Shown: in pieces, positions 52,084 to 61,165 of the stretch
Layout of the letters: each line of letters begins with the position of its first letter
Numbering within the stretch: position 1 is the first letter of the stretch
Assembly (NCBI GenBank): GCA_964521255.1
Contig: CAZFRM010000014.1
Location: 62,001-126,000 of the forward strand
Length of the DNA: 64,000 nt
Direction of reading: 5' to 3'
DNA from: ZC4RG29 sp964521255
Lineage (GTDB): Bacteria; Bacteroidota; Bacteroidia; Cytophagales; Cyclobacteriaceae
Position numbers and translations under genes: made by a program
The notes under the pieces: model-generated
Databases searched by the model: none
What the model saw: the letters and a program-made list of their open reading frames with translations, nothing else
What the model was told of the DNA's origin: nothing

Positions 52084-54754
52084 ATTTCAATGTTTCCGCC
52101 GGGTTGACCAGGGACGCTTTAATGGCGTGGTAGCTCACCGTAAGCAATGCCAGCACAAGCCCACCCAACATGCTCAGGGCGAACAGTTCCCAACTGATAG
52201 AGATGGCATATTTAAAGCTTGCCAGCCATTTGTTCATAAAGTACCATGACAGTGGTGCGGCTAATAAAAATGCAATAACAGCCAGCCACACAAATTGCTT
52301 GTTGAGCAGCACAAATATGTGCGACAGTTCCGCGCCCATCACTTTTCGGATGCCGATTTCTTTTGTCCGGTTTACAGCATTGATACCGGCTAAGCCAAAC
52401 AACCCGAGACAGGCAATGAAAATGGCGAAGAATGTGGACAAAGCGGTAATGCTCATCCACCTTTTGTACGACTTATATTGATTGGCTACATCTTCATCCA
52501 TAAATGAATAATCAAAGGGCTTGTCAGGGTATAGTTCCGTCCAGGCACTCCTTACTTTTTCAATTTTCGGAGAAATATTACCGGGCGAAAGCTTCACCAT
52601 CATGGTATTCAAATGACCTGCCTTCTCTTTGTCCATGGTCAGGAACATCGGCTCTATATTGCGTTCCAGCGAAAGAAAATGGTAATCGCCCAGCACACCG
52701 ATCACTTGTGCGCCCAACCCAAGGGTATCCTCTCGCCAGTTCAGGTGTTCTTCCAATGGGTTGTCCCAGCCCATATCACGTGCCAGCGCTTCATTGATGA
52801 TAACGGCATTGCCATCAGAAGCCATGCGCGTGTCAAAATTTCTTCCTTCCTTAAGCTTGAGGGACAACAGGCTGATGTACTCCGGGTCAACCCTGTAAAT
52901 ATAGGCCCACCTGATCTCACCGTTGATTTCATAACCATGCTGCGACCATCCCCGGTTGAACGAAGAACTGGTCCCTGAAACACTTACAACGGAAGGTTCG
53001 GTGCTCATTTTGTTCCTGAACAACTCCACTGCCTTGTCTGCTTCTTCGCCCCCGGCTTGTGTACTGATCACCATTACATGCTCTTTATCATAACCCAAAT
53101 CCTTGCTTGCAATAAATTCCATTTGCCGGTACATAATCACCGAGCTGATGATCATGGATGCGGAAAGGAAAAACTGGAATACTACCAAGGGTTTTGTAAA
53201 GCCTGCCTTCATCTTCGAGGTAGAGCTGCCTTTGAGTACTGCCACAGGTAAAAATCCTGAAAGAAAAAGAGCGGGATAGCATCCGGCCAATATCCCGACA
53301 AGCAGTGTGATGGCAAGAGATGTGCCGGTTACCAGTAGCATGTTGAGCGAAGTAAGCGCGATTCCTTTCCCGGTAAATTCATTAAATGAAGGAAGAAACA
53401 ATACCACCAACCCCAGCCCGATGATCATGGAAATCATCGCCAGCACTACCGACTCCAACCCGAACTGCGCAACAAGCTGTTTCCTTTGCGCACCCGCCAC
53501 CTTGCGTATGCCGACTTCAGTTTTGCGCGATGCAGAAGTGGTAAGCGCCAGTGAAATATAATTGATGGCAGCAATCACTAGAATCAGAAGAGCAATGCCA
53601 CCTAAAATCCATGAGTATTTCGGGTCGCTGACCTTTTCCCAACTTACTTCTGTATCCAGGTGAATATCTGCCAGGTTGGTGTATGTTAATTCAAATACCG
53701 GGAACTCAGCCGGGATATTTATTTCTTTACGCCTCCGCTCAATCATATCGCCCATATATTTCTTTATCAGCGTGTCGGCTTTTACTTTCAGACCGGCAAC
53801 ACTGGCTCCGGAATGAAACTGAACAAACGTAGGATGGCTGAAATTAGCCCACTGTTGTAAGTTACGCTCATACGATGGGTGGTTTTCGTATGGTACAAGG
53901 ATTTTATAGGACAAACTTGAGTTAGCAGGCGGCGCCTCTATGATACCGGTAACCGTAAACTGTTTTTCACCCTGCCAGTCCAGCGTAACGGTTTTTCCTA
54001 CCGGGTCTTCATCGCCAAAATATTTTTCAGCAATCTCCGGCGTCAGTACGACCTCATGCTTGTCGTTGAATAGGCGGTCGGTTGAACCGGATATGAGCGG
54101 GAAAGAAAACATGCGGAAAAAATCCGCTTCGACATAGGTCAGCCCTTCGGTAAAAACTTTCTCTCTGTAACGAAAAACAGCCTGCCCTCCCCTGAAACGG
54201 GTAAGGTATTGCACTTCCGGGACCTCATCTTTCAACGCCTGTCCCAAAGGAAGAGATAAATAAGCCGATCTCTGAATAGGATTTTCTCCCTTTTGCGCTG
54301 CTTGTACACTGTAGCGGGCTTCATTCAGTCTGAATATATTTTCTTTGTTCGCATGAAACCGGTCGAAGCTTTTCTCATCCTGTATGTACAGGTATATCAA
54401 AACACTAAAGGCTATACCGATGCTCAACCCGACAGCGTTGATGAACGAATACAGTTTTCTTTTGGCGATGTTGCGCATGGCAACTTTAAAATAATTTCCT
54501 ATCATCAGTGTATCGATTAATCGACTTGAAAAATGGTTTCTTAAAATAATTCCCGGCCTGAAAAAGCGGAGCGTGCTCCACCATAATCTTCTCTTCGCTC
54601 TTTTTTCTCCAAAGATTTTTACATCCTTTTCAAACTTTTGAATAAGATCACCTTCAATCTCTTCTAACAATTCGGACGGACAGAACCAACGTAGCATTCT
54701 GCCGGGTACTCTGGTTGAAAAAGATTCTCTTTCTTCTTTCATTATCTGATTCAT
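52076..54754 (-). CDS. MacB-like ABC transporter permease 3
   Basis: 892 residues from the ATG that overlaps the permease 4 stop as ATGA; a longer frame to 54922 is spurious. Prefix MLRWFCPSELLEEIEGDLIQ, first span GLSIGIAFSVLIYLY, periplasmic core, FtsX block 1 (KTEVGIRKVAGAQRKQLVAQF), second periplasmic part and FtsX block 2 (KEIGIRKVMGAELSHIFVLL), C-terminus NPAETLKYE. Composition is richer in G/C than permeases 4 and 5, suggesting a different history. No ATPase in the window. Confidence 0.9.
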   Translation of the reverse strand: MNQIMKEERESFSTRVPGRMLRWFCPSELLEEIEGDLIQKFEKDVKIFGEKRAKRRLWWSTLRFFRPGIILRNHFSSRLIDTLMIGNYFKVAMRNIAKRKLYSFINAVGLSIGIAFSVLIYLYIQDEKSFDRFHANKENIFRLNEARYSVQAAQKGENPIQRSAYLSLPLGQALKDEVPEVQYLTRFRGGQAVFRYREKVFTEGLTYVEADFFRMFSFPLISGSTDRLFNDKHEVVLTPEIAEKYFGDEDPVGKTVTLDWQGEKQFTVTGIIEAPPANSSLSYKILVPYENHPSYERNLQQWANFSHPTFVQFHSGASVAGLKVKADTLIKKYMGDMIERRRKEINIPAEFPVFELTYTNLADIHLDTEVSWEKVSDPKYSWILGGIALLILVIAAINYISLALTTSASRKTEVGIRKVAGAQRKQLVAQFGLESVVLAMISMIIGLGLVVLFLPSFNEFTGKGIALTSLNMLLVTGTSLAITLLVGILAGCYPALFLSGFLPVAVLKGSSTSKMKAGFTKPLVVFQFFLSASMIISSVIMYRQMEFIASKDLGYDKEHVMVISTQAGGEEADKAVELFRNKMSTEPSVVSVSGTSSSFNRGWSQHGYEINGEIRWAYIYRVDPEYISLLSLKLKEGRNFDTRMASDGNAVIINEALARDMGWDNPLEEHLNWREDTLGLGAQVIGVLGDYHFLSLERNIEPMFLTMDKEKAGHLNTMMVKLSPGNISPKIEKVRSAWTELYPDKPFDYSFMDEDVANQYKSYKRWMSITALSTFFAIFIACLGLFGLAGINAVNRTKEIGIRKVMGAELSHIFVLLNKQFVWLAVIAFLLAAPLSWYFMNKWLASFKYAISISWELFALSMLGGLVLALLTVSYHAIKASLVNPAETLKYE

Positions 54755-57339
54755 TCCGATCGCAGGTTCCTCACTGGATTGTGCAATGCCGCTTTTGCCG
54801 CCTGAAATGAAACCGTGACCAGGGTAATTACTAACAATGAAAATCCGGTGATTATGAAAATAGAAACATTCATTTCTGTTCGGAAAGCATAGTTCAACAG
54901 AAATTGTTTTCCTATCCACCATGCAATTGGGAAACCAATCACTAAAGCCATTGCAACAAGCAAAACAAAATCACGGCAAAGCAACACGATCAATTGTGTT
55001 ACCGTTGCACCTAAAACTTTGCGTATGCCAATCTCTTTTATTCTTCGCTCTGCCATAAAGGATGACAATCCGAATAATCCGAGGCAGGAAATGAAAAGAG
55101 CAATGGCCATAAAGGAAGCAGACAATTTTCTGATAAGAATTTCATTCTTGTATTGCTGATCAAAGGATTGATCCATGAAAGTATATTCCATTGGGAAGTC
55201 GGGTTCTAATTTTTTGTACGCAGCTTCAACGGCACTCATCGCTTCTTTTAACTTATCTGGCTCATAATGAATAAATACGCGGTTCGAATTTTCGGGGCGC
55301 ATGCTGATGATCACAGGCTGAATCGGTTGGTTCAGTCCCTTTGCATGGAAATTTTTGATCACTCCGATGATCGTTCCTTTGCGGTCAACTTTCAATGTTT
55401 CACCTAACGGATGTGTCAGTTTCATTCTGCGGGCGGCTTCTTCATTGATGATGAAGTTGGCAGAGTCGGCAGGAAACTGTTCGGAAAAATTCCTTCCCTC
55501 AACAAAATCAAACCTGAACGATTTTAAGAAGCTATCATCACAGAACAACCATTGAAAAATCACCTGATCATTTTTTGTTTTTCCTCTCCAGCCATCGTCT
55601 CCCATTTCCAACCCGTTCTGAATATTCATCGGCTCATCTGCAGCACGTGACACAGCGTTTATAACCTGATGAGTTGAAAGAGCCTGTTTGAACGCAACGA
55701 AGTTTTTATTCAACTGATCATTGGCCCGAATGTAAAACACATGCTCCTTGTCAAAGCCAAGGTCTTTCTCCCGCATATATTCAATTTGCTTATAGACAAC
55801 GAAGGCACCGATAATCAATATAACAGAGATGCTGAATTGAAAAACGACCAGGGCCTTTCTAACATTAGCGCCACTTGTTCCGGTCATTTTATCTTTTAAG
55901 ATGTTAATGGCTCGAAGAGAAGAAAGAAAAAATGCAGGGTAGCTTCCCGCAACTAACCCGGTCAGCAATGTGATAACAACCGAGCTTGTCAGTAAAACAG
56001 TATTTGTATAATCAACGACTATTCTCTTTTCTGTTAACAGGTTAAAATAAGGGAGCAATAAGTGAACAATAGTTAACGCCACCCCCAATGAAATAATAGA
56101 GATCAAAAGAGATTCGGTTAAAAATTGTTGAGTCAATGATTGACGCAAGGCGCCTATTACTTTGCGCACTCCAATTTCCTTTGCGCGAATTAGTGAACGT
56201 GCAGTAGCCATGTTCATAAAGTTGACGCAGGCAATCAACAGGATGAATCCCGAAATGACAACGAAGTATTTTAAGTAGGTAACTCTTCCTCCTGACTGTT
56301 TACCATTTTCAAAGTTGGCTCTCAAATGCCAGTCGCTCAACGGAAATAAAAATAACTCTACATTATCCCCCCAGCGTGGCCATATTTTTTCATGAGTAAT
56401 CTGCCTCGAAATTTTTTCGTCCAATGCATTTATGTTTGTTCCTCCTTTTAGTTTTACATAAACATTTCCGCCCGTCCATGCGCCCCATTCCTGATTGTAC
56501 TGATCTTCTTTCGCGTAGAGGTGATACGGAAGAACAAATTGAAATTGTAAAGTGGATTGCGAAGGCAAGTCTTTCACAACAGCAGTAACGCGAACATCTG
56601 TTTTGTTATCTATGCGAATGATTTTTCCAAGAACATTTTCATTATTGAAATACTTTTTGGCAAGTTTTTCTGAAATGGCTATCGAATTATTATCCGGCAG
56701 CGGATTGTTTACATCACCTTCAATAATCGAAAAGGTAAAGAGTTTAAAGAGTGAAGCATCTGCATAAACGCCTTCCTCAAAGAACGATTTGTTTTCATAA
56801 TGAACCAGTACCCGGTTCCGAAAAACAGAACGTGCGGTTTCCTCAATCTCAGGAAACTCTTTCAACCCTTCGGTCAATCTGCCCGAAGTATTGGCATACG
56901 TATAGATACCATCATCAAAAGTAAAGTTTACCATTACACTATAGATGCTTTCTTTGCCCTCATGAAATTGATCGTAGGCAAACTCATCTATCATCCAAAG
57001 CAAAGTGAAAATGCTGCAAGCCAACCCCACAGCCAACCCGCTAACATTAATAAAAGTATAAGCTTTGCTTTTTAATGAAGTGCGGATGAAGATTTTGATA
57101 AAATGATTGAACATATAAAATGGGTTAAAACCTGGTGAAAATTGCTTCCTCAACACAATCCCCGGCCTGAAGAAACGAATCGTGTTCCAGATCAATCTTC
57201 TCTTGGCTTTTCTTTCTCCAAAGTTCTTTACATCCTTCTCAAACTTTTGAATCAGATCACCTTCAATCTCTTCGTACAAATGATCCGGGCAGAACCGTTT
57301 TAAAAAGCGGAGAGCGAATGAATCGGTGATTTGTTTCAT
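54751..57339 (-). CDS. MacB-like ABC transporter permease 4
   Basis: 862 residues with the complete architecture: prefix FLKRFCPDHLYEEIEGDLIQ, span VSGLAVGLACSIFTLLW, periplasmic core, FtsX block 1 (KEIGVRKVIGALRQSLTQQF), second periplasmic part with GETLKVDRKGTIIGVIKNFH, FtsX block 2 (KEIGIRKVLGATVTQLIVLL), end NPVRNLRSE. It starts 4 bases after the permease 5 stop and is coupled to permease 3 by ATGA. Confidence 0.92.
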   Translation of the reverse strand: MKQITDSFALRFLKRFCPDHLYEEIEGDLIQKFEKDVKNFGERKAKRRLIWNTIRFFRPGIVLRKQFSPGFNPFYMFNHFIKIFIRTSLKSKAYTFINVSGLAVGLACSIFTLLWMIDEFAYDQFHEGKESIYSVMVNFTFDDGIYTYANTSGRLTEGLKEFPEIEETARSVFRNRVLVHYENKSFFEEGVYADASLFKLFTFSIIEGDVNNPLPDNNSIAISEKLAKKYFNNENVLGKIIRIDNKTDVRVTAVVKDLPSQSTLQFQFVLPYHLYAKEDQYNQEWGAWTGGNVYVKLKGGTNINALDEKISRQITHEKIWPRWGDNVELFLFPLSDWHLRANFENGKQSGGRVTYLKYFVVISGFILLIACVNFMNMATARSLIRAKEIGVRKVIGALRQSLTQQFLTESLLISIISLGVALTIVHLLLPYFNLLTEKRIVVDYTNTVLLTSSVVITLLTGLVAGSYPAFFLSSLRAINILKDKMTGTSGANVRKALVVFQFSISVILIIGAFVVYKQIEYMREKDLGFDKEHVFYIRANDQLNKNFVAFKQALSTHQVINAVSRAADEPMNIQNGLEMGDDGWRGKTKNDQVIFQWLFCDDSFLKSFRFDFVEGRNFSEQFPADSANFIINEEAARRMKLTHPLGETLKVDRKGTIIGVIKNFHAKGLNQPIQPVIISMRPENSNRVFIHYEPDKLKEAMSAVEAAYKKLEPDFPMEYTFMDQSFDQQYKNEILIRKLSASFMAIALFISCLGLFGLSSFMAERRIKEIGIRKVLGATVTQLIVLLCRDFVLLVAMALVIGFPIAWWIGKQFLLNYAFRTEMNVSIFIITGFSLLVITLVTVSFQAAKAALHNPVRNLRSE

Positions 57340-57343
57340 TTCA

Positions 57344-59941
57344 TTATTCGTTGCGTAAGCTCTTCACTGGATTTGTTCCTGCTGCACGGATGGTTTGCGT
57401 GCTGATCGTTAAAAGAGCGATCAATAAAATAGATAGTGCGGCGGCGAGGAATATCCAAAGGTTTACGGAAACACGATAAGCAAATGAATTCAACCACCAG
57501 TTCATGGCGAACCATGCCAACGGACTGAACAAAACAATGGCAATGAGAATGGGTTTTAAAGAACTCATACTTAAAAGTTTCGTGATGCTCAGTACAGATC
57601 CACCTAATACTTTTCGGATACCAATTTCTTTGATTCTTGATTCTGTCATGTAAACAGACAACCCAAGCAGGCCAAGGCATGCAATGAAGATGGCAATAGA
57701 GGTGAATAGCGTCGTAATAGTGAGCGTTGATTTCATATCAGAAAACTTTCGCGCGTACTCAACATCTGCGAAGTGATATTCAAACGGATATTCGGGGTTA
57801 TATTTTGAGAATACTTTAGAAAGTTTCGCGATATTTTCCTGTGTGGTATTATTAGGGTTTAGTTTTATGTGAATTACATTGAAGGCCCATTCATTCTTGC
57901 CTCCTAATAATACCATAGGCTCAACTTTTTGATATGGAGAAGTCAGGATGAAATCCTTGATCACGCCCACCACATGATATTCCTGGTCATCGTCAACAAT
58001 GGTTTCACTTATTGGATTTTTAAAACCCATCAGCTTTACGGCTGTTTCGTTCAGTATTACCGCAGTAGAGTCGGTAGGGAAACGTTGTAAATCCATATCT
58101 CTTCCTTCTATAATGGTAAAGCCTGCGGTCGTAGTGATACCCTCATCAACATTGAAGCGCTCTATAACTGTTTTATCTTGCGGATTTTTCCCTTTCCAAT
58201 AAATTCCGGATGTGTTACTCATTCGTTGGGTGATGGGAGAGCTGGTTTTAGTTACGGATATAGCTACTCCGGACTGGATTAGTTCATTCTTATAAGCCTG
58301 GTAATTTTTTCCAAGGTCACCTGTAAAGGAGTGGTATACCAGGTTATCTTTTGCATAACCGGTTTCCCTGCTCTGTACAAATTCAATTTGCTTTCTAACT
58401 ATTATGGTGGATACAATCATCGTAATAGCAAAACCAAATTGAAATACGACCAGCAATGTCCTTAATGTATTTTTACCGGAAGTAGAGATAGTTCCTCCTT
58501 TCAGAATTCCGACAGGACGGAACGATGATAAGTAAAGTGCCGGGTAGCTGCCGGCCAGTATACCTATCATCGTAATAAATGCCAGTGATCCTCCCCAGAA
58601 TGTTATATTTTTAAAATCAAGAGAGAGTTGTTGCTTAACAAGTGTATTGAAGAAAGGTAGGGACAAATAGACAGCCAGTAACGAAATTAGTCCGGCCCCT
58701 AATGCGACAAGAACGGATTCACATAAAAACTGTAACACCAGTGAACGCCGGTATGCTCCTGTTACTTTTCGAACCGCTACTTCTTTCGAACGTCTTTGGG
58801 CGCGCGCGGTACTCAGGTTAATGAAATTGATACATGCAATAAGAATAAGACAAACACCGAGGATGCCAAGCATGCGAACAATTTCGATCCGTCCTCCAGC
58901 AGGAACTCCATTTTCAAACCTGGAGTAAAGATGATTTTTGGTAAAAGCATAGAGGAATACCTCCGTATCATCTGCACCGGCAGTGTGTTTTTTCTTGATG
59001 TCTTTTATTTCACCATTCAATCTTTCGATATCAGTTCCTTCCTCAAGTTGAACAAATGTAGTAACGGAATTATTATGCCAGTTCTCCTCTTCACCACTCA
59101 GACTTTCCAGGAATTGCCAGGGTATTAAAAATTCAAAATCAAGGTCGGTGTTTGATGGAAGGTCTTTTAAAATTCCTGTTACAGTGAAAGGAAAATTTAT
59201 ACCCGACGATGAGACAGTCAGTGTTGCACCAAAGGCTTCTTGATCTCCGAATAATTGTTTTGCAAAACATTCCGTCAAGACAATTGAGTTCGGATTATCC
59301 AATGCACTGGCTGCATCGCCTTTAATGAGTGAGAAAGAAAATAATGTTAAAAAATCAGGATCTGTAAACTGAACACGATCTTTCATGATTCGCGTTTCTC
59401 CTGCGGAGAACAGATAACTATCCGTATATCGCGTGAAACTGACGGCCGTTTCAATGCCGGCATAATCCCTGGCAAGGGTCGGAGCCAGTACCCGTGGCGT
59501 TGTACTCCAGCAATTCCATTGACCTTCGACCATCTGTCGATTCCATGCAGTATAAATGCGGTTCTTATTAATGTGAAACTGGTCGTAGGTGAATTCTTTT
59601 CCGATCCAAAGAAATAATAATGTTGCACCGGTAATACCAAAAGCAAGACCAGCGATGTTGATGGCAGAATATGTTTTGCTGCGGACCATTACACGCAGCG
59701 CCACTTTAAAATAGTTCGTTAACATATAAAGAGGTATTAGATTAACCGAAGGACTATGTCTCAATACAATTCCGGGCCTGAGAAAACTGACCGCGTTCCA
59801 TATCATTCTTCGCTTTGCTTTTCGTTCTCCATAAACTTTTACGTCATGAGAGAATCGTTGCAAAAGATCGCCTTCGATTTCTTCGAGCAGATGAGGAGGG
59901 CAAAAAAAACGAAGTAAGCGGAATGCGAACGATTCTTTCAT
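57344..59941 (-). CDS. MacB-like ABC transporter permease 5
   Basis: 865 residues with prefix LLRFFCPPHLLEEIEGDLLQRF, span INIAGLAFGITGATLLFLW, periplasmic core, FtsX block 1 (KEVAVRKVTGAYRRSLVLQF), second periplasmic part, FtsX block 2 (KEIGIRKVLGGSVLSITKLL), end NPVKSLRNE. It is the promoter-proximal permease of the run. Upstream lies a divergent PIN toxin pair and then the PadR gene; in similar loci the PadR gene commonly sits next to such permeases. Confidence 0.92.
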   Translation of the reverse strand: MKESFAFRLLRFFCPPHLLEEIEGDLLQRFSHDVKVYGERKAKRRMIWNAVSFLRPGIVLRHSPSVNLIPLYMLTNYFKVALRVMVRSKTYSAINIAGLAFGITGATLLFLWIGKEFTYDQFHINKNRIYTAWNRQMVEGQWNCWSTTPRVLAPTLARDYAGIETAVSFTRYTDSYLFSAGETRIMKDRVQFTDPDFLTLFSFSLIKGDAASALDNPNSIVLTECFAKQLFGDQEAFGATLTVSSSGINFPFTVTGILKDLPSNTDLDFEFLIPWQFLESLSGEEENWHNNSVTTFVQLEEGTDIERLNGEIKDIKKKHTAGADDTEVFLYAFTKNHLYSRFENGVPAGGRIEIVRMLGILGVCLILIACINFINLSTARAQRRSKEVAVRKVTGAYRRSLVLQFLCESVLVALGAGLISLLAVYLSLPFFNTLVKQQLSLDFKNITFWGGSLAFITMIGILAGSYPALYLSSFRPVGILKGGTISTSGKNTLRTLLVVFQFGFAITMIVSTIIVRKQIEFVQSRETGYAKDNLVYHSFTGDLGKNYQAYKNELIQSGVAISVTKTSSPITQRMSNTSGIYWKGKNPQDKTVIERFNVDEGITTTAGFTIIEGRDMDLQRFPTDSTAVILNETAVKLMGFKNPISETIVDDDQEYHVVGVIKDFILTSPYQKVEPMVLLGGKNEWAFNVIHIKLNPNNTTQENIAKLSKVFSKYNPEYPFEYHFADVEYARKFSDMKSTLTITTLFTSIAIFIACLGLLGLSVYMTESRIKEIGIRKVLGGSVLSITKLLSMSSLKPILIAIVLFSPLAWFAMNWWLNSFAYRVSVNLWIFLAAALSILLIALLTISTQTIRAAGTNPVKSLRNE

Positions 59942-60029
59942 ATCAATTCATGTTTATTTAGATGGAATGAAAGTCTCCTGCATTCTTTTTTTATCAACCT
60001 TATTTTTTTAATATCTTTCATAACATTAT

Positions 60030-60037
60030 TATCTTTG
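60030..60037 (+). promoter_or_regulatory. Putative -7 box of the PIN toxin-antitoxin operon
   Basis: TATCTTTG, perfect TAnnTTTG, 4 bases before the antitoxin ATG, so the transcript would begin at or next to the start codon. Confidence 0.5.
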
Positions 60038-60041
60038 TTGC

Positions 60042-60245
60042 ATGAAAACTGTTTCAATAGAACTTAACGATGACCTTGCTGATTGGCTGGTAAAAATGGA
60101 CAGCCAAAAACGAAATGTTCTCCTCAGGTTTCTCAACAACCTTGAAAAGGAAACGGATTGGAAGAAGACTTTTGCTAAAACTGCCGAACAAGCCGCTAAA
60201 CAAGGACTGACCGAAGAAAAGCTGAACGAACTTTTGAAAAAATAG
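60042..60245 (+). CDS. Antitoxin of the PIN toxin
   Basis: 67 residues: MKTVSIELNDDLADWLVKMDSQKRNVLLRFLNNLEKETDWKK... to KLNELLKK. Ribbon-helix-helix-like start followed by a helical toxin-binding end. Its TAG directly abuts the toxin ATG (60243-60246), so the two are translated together. Confidence 0.8.
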   Translation: MKTVSIELNDDLADWLVKMDSQKRNVLLRFLNNLEKETDWKKTFAKTAEQAAKQGLTEEKLNELLKK

Positions 60246-60650
60246 ATGCGGATAGTTCTTGATGCAAACGTTATTGTCAGCGCAGCACTTTCAAAAAAAT
60301 CAATTTCATACCGGGCCTTTGAAAAGACTGTTGAGAAAAATGTGCTGTTGATTTCCGAAGATACATTTGATGAATTGTTTGACGTTTTATATCGCCCGAA
60401 ATTCAGAAAGTATTTTATCCCTGAAGATACAAGACCCGATATTTTGCTAACAGTTTTAAGATTCGGTGTACTAATTACTCCTGCTGTAAAGGTAATAGCT
60501 TGCCGTGACCCTAAAGATAATATGTATCTCGAACTCGCGCTTTCAGGCAAAGCCAATTGCATAGTAACAGGTGATCCTGACTTACAAATTCTTAATCCAT
60601 TTAAAAATATTTCCATCATTGCACCGAAAGAATTTCTCGAAAACTTTTAG
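60246..60650 (+). CDS. PIN-domain toxin (putative toxin component, COG1569-type)
   Basis: 134 residues. Acidic residues of the PIN nuclease are present: RIVLDANVIVSAAL, SEDTFDELFDVLY, CRDPKDNMYLELA and TGDPDLQIL. The family cleaves RNA and is held by the upstream antitoxin. A remnant of a paralogue lies at 50572-50688. The pair is inserted between padR and the permease operon, in the opposite orientation. Confidence 0.88.
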   Translation: MRIVLDANVIVSAALSKKSISYRAFEKTVEKNVLLISEDTFDELFDVLYRPKFRKYFIPEDTRPDILLTVLRFGVLITPAVKVIACRDPKDNMYLELALSGKANCIVTGDPDLQILNPFKNISIIAPKEFLENF

Positions 60651-60658
60651 CGAACCGT

Positions 60659-60985
60659 TTATCCAATCTTCAATTGAGGAATAAGCTTCCACAATTCTAC
60701 TCTTGCCTCTTTCATCGTGCGAAGCATAGCTAAACCTGCACTGGTAATGGTGTAAATTCTTTTTCGTCTCCCGCCGCGTTCATTGGTAGCGCCACCGAGT
60801 TTGGATTTGATAAGACCTTTGTCTTCCAGACGATAGAGTGTTACATGTACCGCGCTGAGATTTACATCGCGTTTCATGCGGGTTTCAATTTCTTCCGCAA
60901 TGGCAGCGCCGTAGGCATCTTCCTGTAAAGCGCCCACCAGCGTTAAAACGAGTTCTTCAAATTCTCCCAGATATTCTTTAGCCAT
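60659..60985 (-). CDS. PadR family transcriptional regulator
   Basis: 108 residues. Winged helix with LGEFEELVLTLVGALQEDAYGAAIAEEIETRM and SAVHVTLYRLEDKGLIKSKLGG, NERGGRRKRIYTITSAG. Short PadR proteins such as this regulate neighbouring MacB-like permeases in Bacteroidota, which lie downstream on the same strand. The ligand is not known. Confidence 0.9.
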   Translation of the reverse strand: MAKEYLGEFEELVLTLVGALQEDAYGAAIAEEIETRMKRDVNLSAVHVTLYRLEDKGLIKSKLGGATNERGGRRKRIYTITSAGLAMLRTMKEARVELWKLIPQLKIG

Positions 60986-61046
60986 ATATATGCTTATATT
61001 TTGTTAAGTAAATAAAAGAGTTTTAAAAATTAGTTGCAAGTATTTT

Positions 61047-61104
61047 TGCCACAGAGACACTGAAGCACTGAAAATATTCTCAGTGCTTCAGTGTTTCTGT
61101 GGCA
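61047..61104. repeat. TGCC-CACTGA palindromic repeat, copy d
   Basis: 58 bases; 25-bp arms (TGCCACAGAGACACTGAAGC... with ...CAGTGTTTCTGTGGCA) with one mismatch, the best-preserved of the four. It lies between padR and the MocR gene, 14 kb from the other copies. Confidence 0.85.
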
Positions 61105-61165
61105 TCTCTCTGAAACATAACAGTTTTGTTTTTCGTACTTTTAACCATATCAATTTTTCACAGAG

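Noticed and set aside
54755..54922. 56-residue N-terminal extension of permease 3
   Set aside because: It overlaps the 3' end of permease 4 in another frame, and the ATGA-coupled start fits the family prefix.
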